From assembly GCF_001661675.2 (NCBI RefSeq), contig NZ_CP019603.1, forward strand, positions 682,001 to 746,000: DNA of 64,000 nucleotides, read 5' to 3'. Within the stretch, counting starts at the first letter, position 1, and each line of letters begins with the position of its first letter. The translations under genes and the position numbers were made by a program. The notes below the pieces were generated by a model. The model was not told the origin of the DNA. It did not search any database and worked only from the letters and a program-made list of their open reading frames with translations. This DNA comes from Croceicoccus marinus. Its GTDB lineage: Bacteria; Pseudomonadota; Alphaproteobacteria; Sphingomonadales; Sphingomonadaceae. Below, in pieces: positions 32,825-41,398 of this stretch.

Positions 32825-33655
32825 ATGATCATCCTCGACCGCCAGCATCCCATCCGCAATCCCGATTGTCCCGCGATTCCGCAAAGAATGGACAAGACCA
32901 TCGTCGTCGCCGACTTCGAGTTCCGCAGAGACCTTGAGAAGCACAGAGCCTATGTCAGACGCGATGGCACTTCCGCGCATTCGGAACCGCGCTGGGCCTT
33001 CGACGAGATTGTCTGCGGCTCCTACGTCGTGATCCGCTTCCCGGCAGGCGATGTGAAGAAACCGGAGGTCGGACGATTCCATACGCTGTGCCAGCCCGAC
33101 ATGGACGAGATCGATATCGTTGATCATTTTTTCCGGCGGGTGCTCGAGCGGGAAGTGGACGGCGATGGAGAGCCGGCAAGGCTTGCGTCGTGGGCAGGCC
33201 ATTACAAGGATGACAAGGTATTGCGCCGGGTCGCGATGAGCTGGGGCGTGACCTTGCCCCGTCAGCTTTGCAATACCGATGCCCGCTGCCCCCTGCGGCT
33301 CGATATGTGCGAGGAATTCTTTTCCCGGGCGATTGGCGGTCTTCACTTGTCCGAGTTTGCGCAGGGCCAGGATCTGCCCGGCAAAGCCATACCGGCGATC
33401 GAACTGCAGAAGCACATCGTGGCGGGAAACTGGAAGGTGGTCGAGGAGCAATGTGCGGGTGACGTGCTGCTGACTGCGATCCTCGCTGCGCGCTGGCTCG
33501 CGGCGTGCGGGGAGATCGGACAGACCGGCAAGGCGTGCACGCGCGCGCTCGTCGACCGCTTCTGCGAGCGCGCGCCCACCGATTACACGCGGATGTGGGC
33601 GCGCTGGCGCAAGGAGAACCTTGGCCGCGAGATCCTGACATGCCGCGGTGGGTGA
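32825..33655 (+). CDS. Predicted 3'-5' exonuclease (DnaQ / PolB-exo-like)
   Basis: A 276-residue protein. The first exonuclease motif appears as VVADFEF (Asp and Glu of the DEDD set). WAGHYKDDKVL fits the second motif region, and CAGDVLLTAIL carries the Asp of the last motif. The pattern resembles the predicted PolB-exonuclease-like family (DNA_pol_B_exo2). GAGG lies nine bases before ATG 32825. An in-frame ATG at codon 22 directly before the first motif is an alternative. It opens the nuclease-rich region and is followed by an HNH gene. The role could be DNA repair or defence. Confidence 0.6.
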   Translation: MIILDRQHPIRNPDCPAIPQRMDKTIVVADFEFRRDLEKHRAYVRRDGTSAHSEPRWAFDEIVCGSYVVIRFPAGDVKKPEVGRFHTLCQPDMDEIDIVDHFFRRVLEREVDGDGEPARLASWAGHYKDDKVLRRVAMSWGVTLPRQLCNTDARCPLRLDMCEEFFSRAIGGLHLSEFAQGQDLPGKAIPAIELQKHIVAGNWKVVEEQCAGDVLLTAILAARWLAACGEIGQTGKACTRALVDRFCERAPTDYTRMWARWRKENLGREILTCRGG

Positions 33656-33790
33656 ACCTCGAGGCTGCCATGCTGGTAAGCATGGTCGCCGCCGCGGCGC
33701 GATCGATACAGGCGTTAAGGGGAAGGTGGCCCCGCTCACGCCGCTGTTCTGGCCCCGGCTTCTTCTCTCGCTATAACTTTAGGACATACC

Positions 33791-34183
33791 ATGCCAACGA
33801 CCAAGCGCCGGGCGGCGCAGCGCCGCGCGCTGCGCTGGGCGCAGGCCGATATTTGCGCGGGATGCGGCGCATTCCTGCCAAGCGGCAAGCGCCTGCCGCG
33901 CCATCATCCCGATACCCCGACCTTCGACCACGTGATCGCACGCAGCGATGGGGGAGGGCGCACGCTCTCGAACGGCCTGCTCAAGCACCAGCGCTGCAAT
34001 CAGCAGCGTGGAAACAAGCCGCCGACAGGATGCGACCTGCTGTGGCGCGATCTCGTGCAGGCCCGGCTCTCGATGCGGCCCCGGAGCTTCAAGCCGACCT
34101 TCCGCAGCGGGGTGCCCAATCCGCATAGCGGCGAAAGCGCCGAGGGGCGGAGCCTCATGACTATTACAGAGAAAACAACATGA
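33791..34183 (+). CDS. HNH endonuclease
   Basis: A 130-residue protein with a zinc-binding CAGC near residue 23, the catalytic block TFDHVIARSDGGGRTLSNGL, and LLKHQRCNQQRGNKPP, the classic HNH layout (His-Asn-His/Asn with Cys pairs). AGGA is seven bases upstream of the start. Its stop overlaps the start of hipA by four bases, an unusual coupling, since hipA is normally preceded by hipB. It may cut DNA non-specifically or act as a homing or restriction nuclease. Confidence 0.82.
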   Translation: MPTTKRRAAQRRALRWAQADICAGCGAFLPSGKRLPRHHPDTPTFDHVIARSDGGGRTLSNGLLKHQRCNQQRGNKPPTGCDLLWRDLVQARLSMRPRSFKPTFRSGVPNPHSGESAEGRSLMTITEKTT

Positions 34184-35439
34184 ATATTCAGATCCTGGAC
34201 CGCCTCGCGGTCCTGTGGGGCGAACGCCTCGCCGGTGAACTCGCGCTCGATCGTAATGGCGCCATGCAATTTGCCTATGCCGAAAGCTGGCTTCGCGATC
34301 CGCAAGCGCTGCCAATCTCCTACTCGCTGCCCTTGCAAGCAGAACCGTTCGAAGGCCGTGCCTGCAATCCGTTCTTCGAGAACCTGCTGCCCGAGGAATG
34401 GCAGCGCGAGGCCGCAGCCCGCGCGCTGGGTATCTCGTCGGGCAATCCGTTCCGATTGCTGAAGGCACTGGGCGGTGACACGGCGGGGGCACTGACGCTC
34501 TGGCCCGCCGATCAGCCCGTGCCCTTCGGTCCGAGTGCAAACGCCCCAGTCCCTCTGGATAATGCCGAATTTGTCGATCTGTTCGACCGCATGGCGCGAA
34601 CCCCCATGCTGGCAGGGGAGGGGACCCGCTACAGCCTGGCCGGCGCGCAGAGCAAGCTGCCGGTCGTGCTGGCTCATAACCGTATCGCACTGGCATCACC
34701 GGGGCAGGCGACCACCCATATCATCAAGCCCGAACCTGAGAGGTTCCCGGGACTGGCGGCGAACGAGGCGTTCTGTCTGACCTTGGCGAAAAGCATCGGC
34801 CTAAACGCAGCAGAAGCCGAATGGCGTTCGATCGGCGGCAGGGCTTTCCTGCTCGTGTCGCGCTATGACCGGATCACCGAAAGCGGAACGACACGGCGCT
34901 TGCACCAGGAAGACTTCGCGCAGGCGTTGGGTGTTCTTTCCTCGAAGAAATATGCAAGCGATGGCGGGCCGGTGTTCCGGGATTGCTTCGATCTCGTCAG
35001 GCGCGCCGCGACAGATCCCGAGACGGAAATTCTCAAGCTGATCGATGCTGCGCTCTTCAATCTCGTCACTGGCAATGCCGATGCGCATGCCAAGAACTTC
35101 AGCCTGTTGCGTAAAGCGAACGGAGAGGTGGCACTCGCGCCGCTCTACGATCTGGTATCGACCATTGTTTGGCCTGAGCTGTCGAACAGGTTCGCGATGA
35201 AGTACGGGCGGGCGAGGGCGCTCGAAGACATGTCGACCGGCAGCTTCGAGCGCTTCGCTGCCGATGCGGGTGTGGACTTCCAGATAGTCCGGGAACGCGG
35301 TGCTTCGCTTTGCGAGCGTATCATGCGCAGCGTCGAAGCGGGTTTGGAGACGCCAGGTCTGACCGATCGATCGGCTGTTTCGGCTCTGGCTGTCCTCATC
35401 CACGATCGCGCCGGGCGAGTATCGCTGAAACTCGTGTGA
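34180..35439 (+). CDS. hipA: HipA-family serine/threonine kinase toxin
   Basis: A 419-residue HipA homologue. The N-terminal domain has the family pattern LPISYSLPLQAEPFEGRACN-PFFENLLPEE. The kinase part has the ATP-binding SLAGAQSKLPVV, HIIKPEPERFPGLAANEAFC, the catalytic loop GNADAHAKNFSLL (Asp301) and the metal-binding APLYDLVST. HipA phosphorylates glutamyl-tRNA synthetase in E. coli and causes growth arrest. The activity here is inferred. No HipB-like repressor gene is adjacent. The upstream overlapping gene codes for an HNH protein. The key kinase residues are intact. Confidence 0.9.
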   Translation: MNIQILDRLAVLWGERLAGELALDRNGAMQFAYAESWLRDPQALPISYSLPLQAEPFEGRACNPFFENLLPEEWQREAAARALGISSGNPFRLLKALGGDTAGALTLWPADQPVPFGPSANAPVPLDNAEFVDLFDRMARTPMLAGEGTRYSLAGAQSKLPVVLAHNRIALASPGQATTHIIKPEPERFPGLAANEAFCLTLAKSIGLNAAEAEWRSIGGRAFLLVSRYDRITESGTTRRLHQEDFAQALGVLSSKKYASDGGPVFRDCFDLVRRAATDPETEILKLIDAALFNLVTGNADAHAKNFSLLRKANGEVALAPLYDLVSTIVWPELSNRFAMKYGRARALEDMSTGSFERFAADAGVDFQIVRERGASLCERIMRSVEAGLETPGLTDRSAVSALAVLIHDRAGRVSLKLV

Positions 35440-35709
35440 CAACAGATTTGCGGAAAGAGGCCGGTTGTTTCTTTCCGTGGACCGGGCGATCGCGTAAAAT
35501 GGCGGCCATGTCGCGGTACACGATCCATAAGAGCGGTAGCGTAACTTCGGGCCTGGGGCACCGGGCGCAGTCTGAAACCGCGCGTATCCGGAAATATGGC
35601 CGGATCCGGGGTCTCGACGAGACCGGCCTGCTTGATCGCATCAAATCCATCTTCAGCCGGAATACCATGCGGTGAAGCCATGGGCATTTTGACAGGGGTC
35701 TGAGCTCTA

Positions 35710-36261
35710 TTGCCGCTTCCACAGAACTATATCGAAGCGCTTGGCAGGCTTGGCGCTGCGTTCGCCGCATATGAATCGGCGACAGGACATGCCGCCATTC
35801 TTGTCGGAGGGGCGGCGGCCGCCATTCACACCGATGGCGAATTCATGTCGGCAGATTTCGATGTGGTGGCAGGCGCTGATCAGGCGTTCGCGGAAGCGAT
35901 GTCGGCTTCTGGCTTCGTTGCAGATGACAAAGCCGTCCATGGGATGGGCTGGTATCATCCTGCATATCCGGCCTTTGCGGTCGAACAAGTGTCCGGCGGC
36001 TTCTTCGATGGGCGAGGGGAGCGGGACCGGTGTCTGCGGCTAATTCTCCAAGACGGCGCATCGATCGTACTTCCGGCTGTCGAGGACATGATTGCGGACC
36101 GTCTCGGTCAGCATGAAATCGCGAAAGGCGATACAGCAATGCTCGAGCAGGCCCGGGCCCTGTTCACGCTCGCGCAGGATCTGGACGCTACCTATCTCCG
36201 GCGCCGCATCAGCGAAGAAGGTGGAAATCCCGCACATTTAGGGATATCTGAAGATCCATGA
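35710..36261 (+). CDS. Nucleotidyltransferase-like protein
   Basis: A 183-residue protein with the minimal nucleotidyltransferase pattern: a Gly-rich LVGGAAAAIHTDGEFMSADF, in which SADFDVV gives the Asp-x-Asp pair, and later LPAVEDMIADRL. Such proteins (AbiEii/DUF6036-like) are often toxins of two-gene systems. The start is TTG 35710. No strong ribosome site was found, so the N-terminus is uncertain. The next small gene overlaps by four bases and would be the partner. Confidence 0.65.
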   Translation: MPLPQNYIEALGRLGAAFAAYESATGHAAILVGGAAAAIHTDGEFMSADFDVVAGADQAFAEAMSASGFVADDKAVHGMGWYHPAYPAFAVEQVSGGFFDGRGERDRCLRLILQDGASIVLPAVEDMIADRLGQHEIAKGDTAMLEQARALFTLAQDLDATYLRRRISEEGGNPAHLGISEDP

Positions 36262-36455
36262 AGTCGATCCAACTCGGTTCCTACCTGGCGTCGGTCAGGG
36301 CGCGCAAGGCGGCACTTCGTTTCGATGAGAGCTCGGCGGCCGTGGACGCACGCCGCAACAAGGGCGGCCAACGTTCGCCCGCCAAGCGCGAACTTCTGGC
36401 CAATACGGCGGAGCGCGCCGAGGCGACCGGGACTCCCAAAGTGATCAGCTACTGA
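36258..36455 (+). CDS. Small basic protein coupled to the nucleotidyltransferase
   Basis: A 65-residue, Arg/Lys-rich protein with no family I recognise (MKSIQLGSYLASVRARKAAL). It starts inside the previous gene's stop (ATGA). By position it is the probable partner, perhaps an antitoxin, of the nucleotidyltransferase, which is an inference from gene order only. Confidence 0.5.
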   Translation: MKSIQLGSYLASVRARKAALRFDESSAAVDARRNKGGQRSPAKRELLANTAERAEATGTPKVISY

Positions 36456-36470
36456 TCTCCGGTTGATGCA

Positions 36471-36587
36471 TCAGGGCGTAGATATGATCTGTGCATGCGC
36501 GCAGTACAAAGGCAGCGGGTTGCCGGATTGCTCTCCTGCCTTCAGTGCTTCCAAAAGGCGAACTTTGATTTCGTCCTTTTCGGGCAT
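36471..36587 (-). CDS. Very small antitoxin-like protein (38 aa)
   Basis: ATG 36587 is preceded by AAGGGGG at normal spacing on the minus strand. The product MPEKDEIKVRLLEALKAGEQ (first 20 residues) looks like the C-terminal part of ParD/RHH-type antitoxins. It could be a real microprotein or a truncated antitoxin. Confidence 0.35.
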   Translation of the reverse strand: MPEKDEIKVRLLEALKAGEQSGNPLPLYCAHAQIISTP

Positions 36588-36792
36588 GGTTTCCCCCTTT
36601 CCAGCTCTGATGACATAAAAACCATCTTCGTTTGACGACCGTCAGTAGGCCAACCTCAGGCAAGCGGCAGGCTGAGACTCCGACCAAAAGCAACAGCACA
36701 AGCCCGCTATGACCGAAACTGTCGCAGGCCTGTAGGAAAACGAAGCATCACTGCAGACGGTCGGATTCGCGACCAGTAGGAGATGCTTCGTG

Positions 36793-37281
36793 ATGCTGCC
36801 CTTGATGCTCGCTTCGTTTCTCATGTTCGTCTTGCTCAGGCTTGCGGTCAAAGCCGTGCAGGCAAATGGAATTGGCAAGTCGCTGCAGGGCTCCTGCGGA
36901 TCTGCTCGCCAGATACCAGCAGGAGGTCATGAGGTCGAAGACGCATTTGGGCGCGCGCTCGCTTGCTGTCCGGAGGATGCCACGCCCTTGCTCGAAGCGC
37001 GCTCGCCTTGTGCGTTGCTGCTGGCTCGCGCCGCTTCGGGCGATCTCGATGCGATGACGGATCAGATCGTCGAGCATTTGCGTAGCCACATTCCAGCACT
37101 GGTGGCAGCGCACTGCGCCGTTATCGAAAGAGCTCCACCCGAACTTCGGCGACTGGCGATGGCCGACCTGGTCGAGGATCTGCGCGGCATGGCAGCAATC
37201 GCGCAGGGCCGGCTCGACTTCCTCGCTGCAAGGCGCAGCGAAATGCGCAGGAGCTCCATGCCTTGTGTGGCCGCGGCCTGA
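36793..37281 (+). CDS. Membrane-anchored protein, paralogue 1
   Basis: A 162-residue protein with an N-terminal membrane segment (about residues 2-21) and a soluble helical C-terminal domain. That domain is related to the protein at 44566: LRSHIPALV matches IRSHVPEVV, and LVEDLRGMAAIAQGRLD matches LVEDLETIALMARTRLT. GTG 36790 lies one codon earlier and could also start translation. The stop overlaps the DUF2779 nuclease start by one base, suggesting joint action. No known function. Confidence 0.6.
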   Translation: MLPLMLASFLMFVLLRLAVKAVQANGIGKSLQGSCGSARQIPAGGHEVEDAFGRALACCPEDATPLLEARSPCALLLARAASGDLDAMTDQIVEHLRSHIPALVAAHCAVIERAPPELRRLAMADLVEDLRGMAAIAQGRLDFLAARRSEMRRSSMPCVAAA

Positions 37282-38741
37282 TGGCGGGGCTCTCCAAATC
37301 CCGCATTGCGGCCTTCGAGCAATGCCCGCGCCGGCTCTGGCTTCAGGTCTACCGCCGCGAGCTTGCTGATTGGGGCGAGGGGACCGAAGCGCTGTTCGCC
37401 ATCGGCAACGAAGTGGGCGAGGCGGCTTGCGCGCTGCACCCGAATGGCGTCATGATCGAGGCCGAGCCGGATCTGGCTGCAGCGCTGGAAACCACCGCAC
37501 GCCTGATCGCAGAGGACCATCCCGGCCCGCTGTTCGAGGCGACCTTCATGCACCGCGGCGTGCTCGTCAGGGTCGATGTGATGGAGCGGCTGCCGGATGG
37601 TGGCTGGCATGTCGCGGAAGTGAAGAGCTCGACCGCGCCCAAGGACTACCACGTGAGCGACCTGGCGACGCAGGTCTGGGTACTGCAGGGCTGCGGTATC
37701 GATGTCCGCTCGGCCGCGATCCGCCACGTGGACAACCGGTTCGTGCTGCAGGTTCCCGGCGAACTGGACGGGCTCTTGCGCGATGCGGACATGCTGGGGA
37801 AGCTGGGCGGGATCATTGCGGACCGCGATGATGTGGTTCGCGCTGCGCAGGCGGTGCTGGCGAGGGAGGAGCCGCAGACTGCGCCGGGCGATCATTGCAG
37901 CAGCCCGCATGATTGTGAATTCGCCGCTCACTGCCGCAGGGGAGAGCCGCTGCCACCGGAATGGCCGGTGACGGTGCTGCCGCGCGGGGCAGGGGCCGCA
38001 TGGCAAGCGCGCGGCTATGACGATCTGTTCGATGTCCCGGCAGACCGTTTGTCAGGTGTGAACGCCATCGTCCACGCGGCAACGGTCAGCGGCACACCCC
38101 ACCATGACCGCGGCGGTGCCGCGGCCGAGATGATGCAATGGGGCTGGCCGCGGGCGTGGCTGGATTTCGAGACCATTGCCTTTGCCGTCCCCCGCTGGGT
38201 CGGCACGCGTCCCTATCAGCAGATCCCGTTCCAGTTCTCGCTCCGCCTCGAACAGGAAGACGGCACGATGACCCATGCCGAATTCTTGTCCACCGATGGG
38301 ACCGATCCGCGGCGTGCGTGCGCCGAAGCGCTCATCGAGCAGATCCCGGCAGGCGCCGCCATCATCGCCTACCACGCTCCGTTTGAACGCAGCGTTCTGC
38401 GCTATCTTGCCGGTTGTTTTCCGGACTTGTCCGCTGAATTGCAGGACATGGCCGAGCGCTGCGCCGACCTTCTGCCGATTACCCGCAGGCACTGGTACCA
38501 CCGCGACCAGCGTGGAAGCTGGTCGATCAAGAAGGTGCTCCCGACGATGGCTGACCTTAACTATGCCTCTCTTGAAGTGAAGGACGGCGGCGATGCGCAG
38601 GGTGTCTATCTCGAAGCGATCGACCCTGCCACCGATCCGGACCGCCGCCTGCTGCTGCGCGAAGCCTTGCTGGCCTATTGCGAGCGCGACACTTGGGCGA
38701 TGGTGCTGGTGGCGCGCAGACTTCTCGTTGAGAGCGTGTGA
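37281..38741 (+). CDS. DUF2779 protein with Cas4/RecB-like nuclease domain
   Basis: A 486-residue protein. The N-terminal part is a PD-(D/E)XK nuclease of the Cas4/AddB kind: Asp99 in VRVDVM and Glu113-Val-Lys115 in WHVAEVKSST. Four cysteines that could hold a 4Fe-4S cluster are at 15 (CPRRLWL) and 206, 212 and 218 (CSSPHDCEFAAHC). The C-terminal half is the DUF2779 domain, an RNase-H-like exonuclease candidate (AWLDFETIAFAVPRWVG, IIAYHAPFERSVLRYLAG, CERDTWAMV). ATG 37281 shares a base with the previous stop, and a TTG six codons earlier is less likely. The role is not known. Two nuclease-like domains in one chain fit DNA processing or defence. Confidence 0.8.
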   Translation: MAGLSKSRIAAFEQCPRRLWLQVYRRELADWGEGTEALFAIGNEVGEAACALHPNGVMIEAEPDLAAALETTARLIAEDHPGPLFEATFMHRGVLVRVDVMERLPDGGWHVAEVKSSTAPKDYHVSDLATQVWVLQGCGIDVRSAAIRHVDNRFVLQVPGELDGLLRDADMLGKLGGIIADRDDVVRAAQAVLAREEPQTAPGDHCSSPHDCEFAAHCRRGEPLPPEWPVTVLPRGAGAAWQARGYDDLFDVPADRLSGVNAIVHAATVSGTPHHDRGGAAAEMMQWGWPRAWLDFETIAFAVPRWVGTRPYQQIPFQFSLRLEQEDGTMTHAEFLSTDGTDPRRACAEALIEQIPAGAAIIAYHAPFERSVLRYLAGCFPDLSAELQDMAERCADLLPITRRHWYHRDQRGSWSIKKVLPTMADLNYASLEVKDGGDAQGVYLEAIDPATDPDRRLLLREALLAYCERDTWAMVLVARRLLVESV

Positions 38742-38978
38742 GCGAGACGGAGCTATCTGCCGCAAGCAGTTGCTGAAGCCTGCGCAACTGTCACGCTTCA
38801 ACGGTTTTGCCGCGACCATTTATCTCAGCTCGTTAACCAATAGAATAGAAAATCGGGCGATAGCTTCGCCCACTGCTTTATGGATGACGTGATGCCAATT
38901 TATCTTGCCAAGAACATTTTCTCATTGAGGTATGTAGACCCAAAAATGGGTTTGCCTGAATTTTGCAATCTTCAAGCT

Positions 38979-40275
38979 GGACACCCGCAACAACTCTGAT
39001 TTTGGCCGCGTGATTGGGCGGCTTGAGGTGCGTAGCGTGAGGAGTGCCATTTCATGACGGCGCTGGGCCTTCTGAGGTTGTATTTTCGTCGCTGGTCAGC
39101 CCATTTCCTGCATTCAGGCGCACCTATCCTGTGGCTGCCCGCCGCTCGTGGAAGATCAGGCGGTCGAAATTGTAGACCAGGTTGGCCAGCGTAAGTTTGG
39201 CCTGCGCCCTGGCGAGCCCAATGGTCCGGATGAATAGACCATAGCGATTCTTCTGGTGCGCAAAGACGTGCTCCACCTTGGCCCGCACGGCCGATTTCGC
39301 GGCATTGGCGCGCGCGATGCGCTCGGGCATCGGTTTGCCCTTGGGCTTTCTGCGATGGATGCGGCTCGTGAGCATGTTGCGCGCCAGCCATGTCTCGTTC
39401 TTCTGGCTGCGATAGGCGCTGTCGGCCCAGACGTCGCTGGCGGTGTTGCTGGTGTCGATCACGCAGCGCAACTGACGCCCGTCGCTATGCGCCGCCGATG
39501 TCACCGCTGCCCTGCGAATAAAGCCGAAGCGGCGGTCGATGCTGATATGGGATTTGTAACCGAACACCGGCGTGGCGATCTGCGGCAGCGGTGTCCCATC
39601 CGGGCGATATCGGATCTTGCCGCCGATCTTCACCGTCCAGCGCGCGTCGACATCCTTCTGGTGCGCCTTGTTTGGCTTGCCGCGCCAGATCTGCTTCGCC
39701 GACTTGCCCGCCTTGATGGCGGCCTTCTCGTCCTCGGTGTTGCGCTGCTTGGGCGCGGGCACCAGCGTGGCATCCACGATCTGGCCGCCCATGGCGAGAT
39801 AACCTGCCTCGTGCAGTTGCCGCTCGAACGCCTGCATCAATGCCTCGAGCGTCCCGCTCCCGGTTAGCCGGTTGCGATAGTGACGGATGGTGTTCTCGTC
39901 GGGCATCGCGCCACCCAGATCGAAGCCGAAAAAGCGCATCCAGCTCAAGCGATCGCGGATCATGAACTCCATGCGCGCATCCGACAGATTATGCTGTGCC
40001 TGAACCACCAGCACCTTGAACATCGCGACCGGATCGAACGGCGGCCGACCGCCTTTTGCGCCGTTGCTATACCCTAGGCCGCGGGTCAGTAGCGGCCGGA
40101 AACGCTCGAAATCCACCGTGCCCGCCAAAACCTCGAGCGGATCGCCGTCCTTGCTCAGCCGGTCTAGGTGCTCCGCCAGCGAAAACAGGCTGCGTGGCTG
40201 CATCGATGCTCTCCTTACAATGCACCGAATGAATCACAGCAGCGGTCTCAAAGCGAGAGGTTATTACGGGTGTCC
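38979..40275 (-). mobile_element. IS5-family element, copy 1 (1,297 bp)
   Basis: The ends are inverted repeats beginning GGACACCCG, flanked on both sides by AGCT (38975-38978 and 40276-40279), read as a 4-bp target duplication. The element appears identical to the copy at 58499 with a constant offset of 19,520 bases and has the same orientation. It carries one transposase gene. Confidence 0.9.
39124..40203 (-). CDS. IS5-family transposase, copy 1
   Basis: A 359-residue DDE transposase of the IS5 family. The N-terminal domain (RSLFSLAEHLDRLSKDGDPL, GGRPPFDPVAMFKVLVVQ) and the DDE parts MGGQIVDATLVPAPKQRN, VWADSAYRSQKNETWLA and VEHVFAHQKNRYGLFIR are intact. The second copy encodes the same protein. 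Confidence 0.93.
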   Translation of the reverse strand: MQPRSLFSLAEHLDRLSKDGDPLEVLAGTVDFERFRPLLTRGLGYSNGAKGGRPPFDPVAMFKVLVVQAQHNLSDARMEFMIRDRLSWMRFFGFDLGGAMPDENTIRHYRNRLTGSGTLEALMQAFERQLHEAGYLAMGGQIVDATLVPAPKQRNTEDEKAAIKAGKSAKQIWRGKPNKAHQKDVDARWTVKIGGKIRYRPDGTPLPQIATPVFGYKSHISIDRRFGFIRRAAVTSAAHSDGRQLRCVIDTSNTASDVWADSAYRSQKNETWLARNMLTSRIHRRKPKGKPMPERIARANAAKSAVRAKVEHVFAHQKNRYGLFIRTIGLARAQAKLTLANLVYNFDRLIFHERRAATG

Positions 40276-41398
40276 AGCTTTGCCGCTGCCCGAATGGCGC
40301 GGGGATCAAAAACAATTCAATGGCCCTGGTTTATACGGAGTATTTCTCGACAAACGGCTCTTTTACATCGGCCTCTATGCCGGTAAAGAAAAAGAACCGT
40401 TCGCTGGAAGCGTTTTGGAACGTTGGCGGAAGCATATTACATATCACATACTACGGTCGCCCGAGATCCGTTTCGCACCGAGTATATTGCGGAAAATTCT
40501 AGAAACGCTCAACGGTGCCGGATCAGACGCGTTGGCCGATTGTCTTCCAGCGAAACGCGACGTCGCGGCACTCCCAGTGGAGCACGCCCTCATAAACGCT
40601 CCTGGCAGTTGCACGCTTAACAAGGTTCGCTTTGCCGATCAGAATCCAGATTTGCTTCACCAAGACAAGGAAGCATTGCTCGAACGATTTTCGTTTGTCT
40701 ACGTGCAATGGCCCCGCGAGGATTTGGTGCGGATTTGTACTAGTGCAGCTAAGCCAAGCATGTGGGTAAAGTCGCATTGGCTCGCCAGCATGGAGCGAGA
40801 GCTGATCCGCGAGCTTAGACCGATCTGCAACTCCCAGACATCGCCTGGCACAGAGCGGAGCGATGTTGGGCCAGAGGAATTCGAGGTGATGGTGCAAACG
40901 AAAATGGAATCCAAGTTTGAGGCGTGTCGAGATTCTGTTCCCGCTCCCGCTTCGGCGGCCGACATGGAGGCGCTCGCCGAAGATGAGGAGAGTTTGACCG
41001 ATCCCAACTCGAGTTTGTTCATCGAGGGGGCAGCCGATGTTGATCGTCCGAAGGTTGAAACATTGCTGGAAGACCTCGAACTGGCTTGCCCAAGCGCTTG
41101 GGAGATCTATTCCACCAACACCCCCGATATTCGCATTCAAACAAAGAAGCCTATCGGAAGAACAAGAGTGCTCCTTACCCTTCGCAGTAATTTTTGGGGA
41201 GACACCGAAGCTGATATAGAAATGTGCAACCTTCTAGGCTTTGAAGCAAAGGTCGGGAATGCACCGCGACTATCCAACAGCTTCCGCTTTGATCCAGAGC
41301 GACATGGGCCAGCCGACTTGTTTGTCCTGGCCGGGGTAACGCTGCAACGTATCTTTTCGCGACAGAGCGAGTGATAGAAAACGATTAATCGTACCTCA

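Larger units (their letters stand above)
38892..41374 (+). pseudogene. GIY-YIG-like nuclease gene split by an IS5 element
   Basis: Removing the IS5 element (38979-40275) plus one AGCT joins two open frames precisely. The first is MPIYLAKNIFSLRYVDPKMG followed by LPEFCNLQ (38892-38978). The second is ALPLPEWRGDQKQFNGPGLY onward to 41374. The joined protein has about 393 residues. Its N-terminal part shows a GIY-YIG-like signature, GLYGVFLDKRLFYIGLYAG, with later ERWRKHI. A charged middle and a strand-rich C-terminus follow. The gene is inactive as it stands. A truncated product from an internal start is possible. No family name can be given for the C-terminal half. Confidence 0.6.

Noticed and set aside
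35499..35675. A short frame after hipA (MSRYTIHKSGSV and on) as a hipB-like gene
   Set aside because: It has no ribosome site and no helix-turn-helix pattern. Known HipB proteins are longer and normally lie upstream of hipA.
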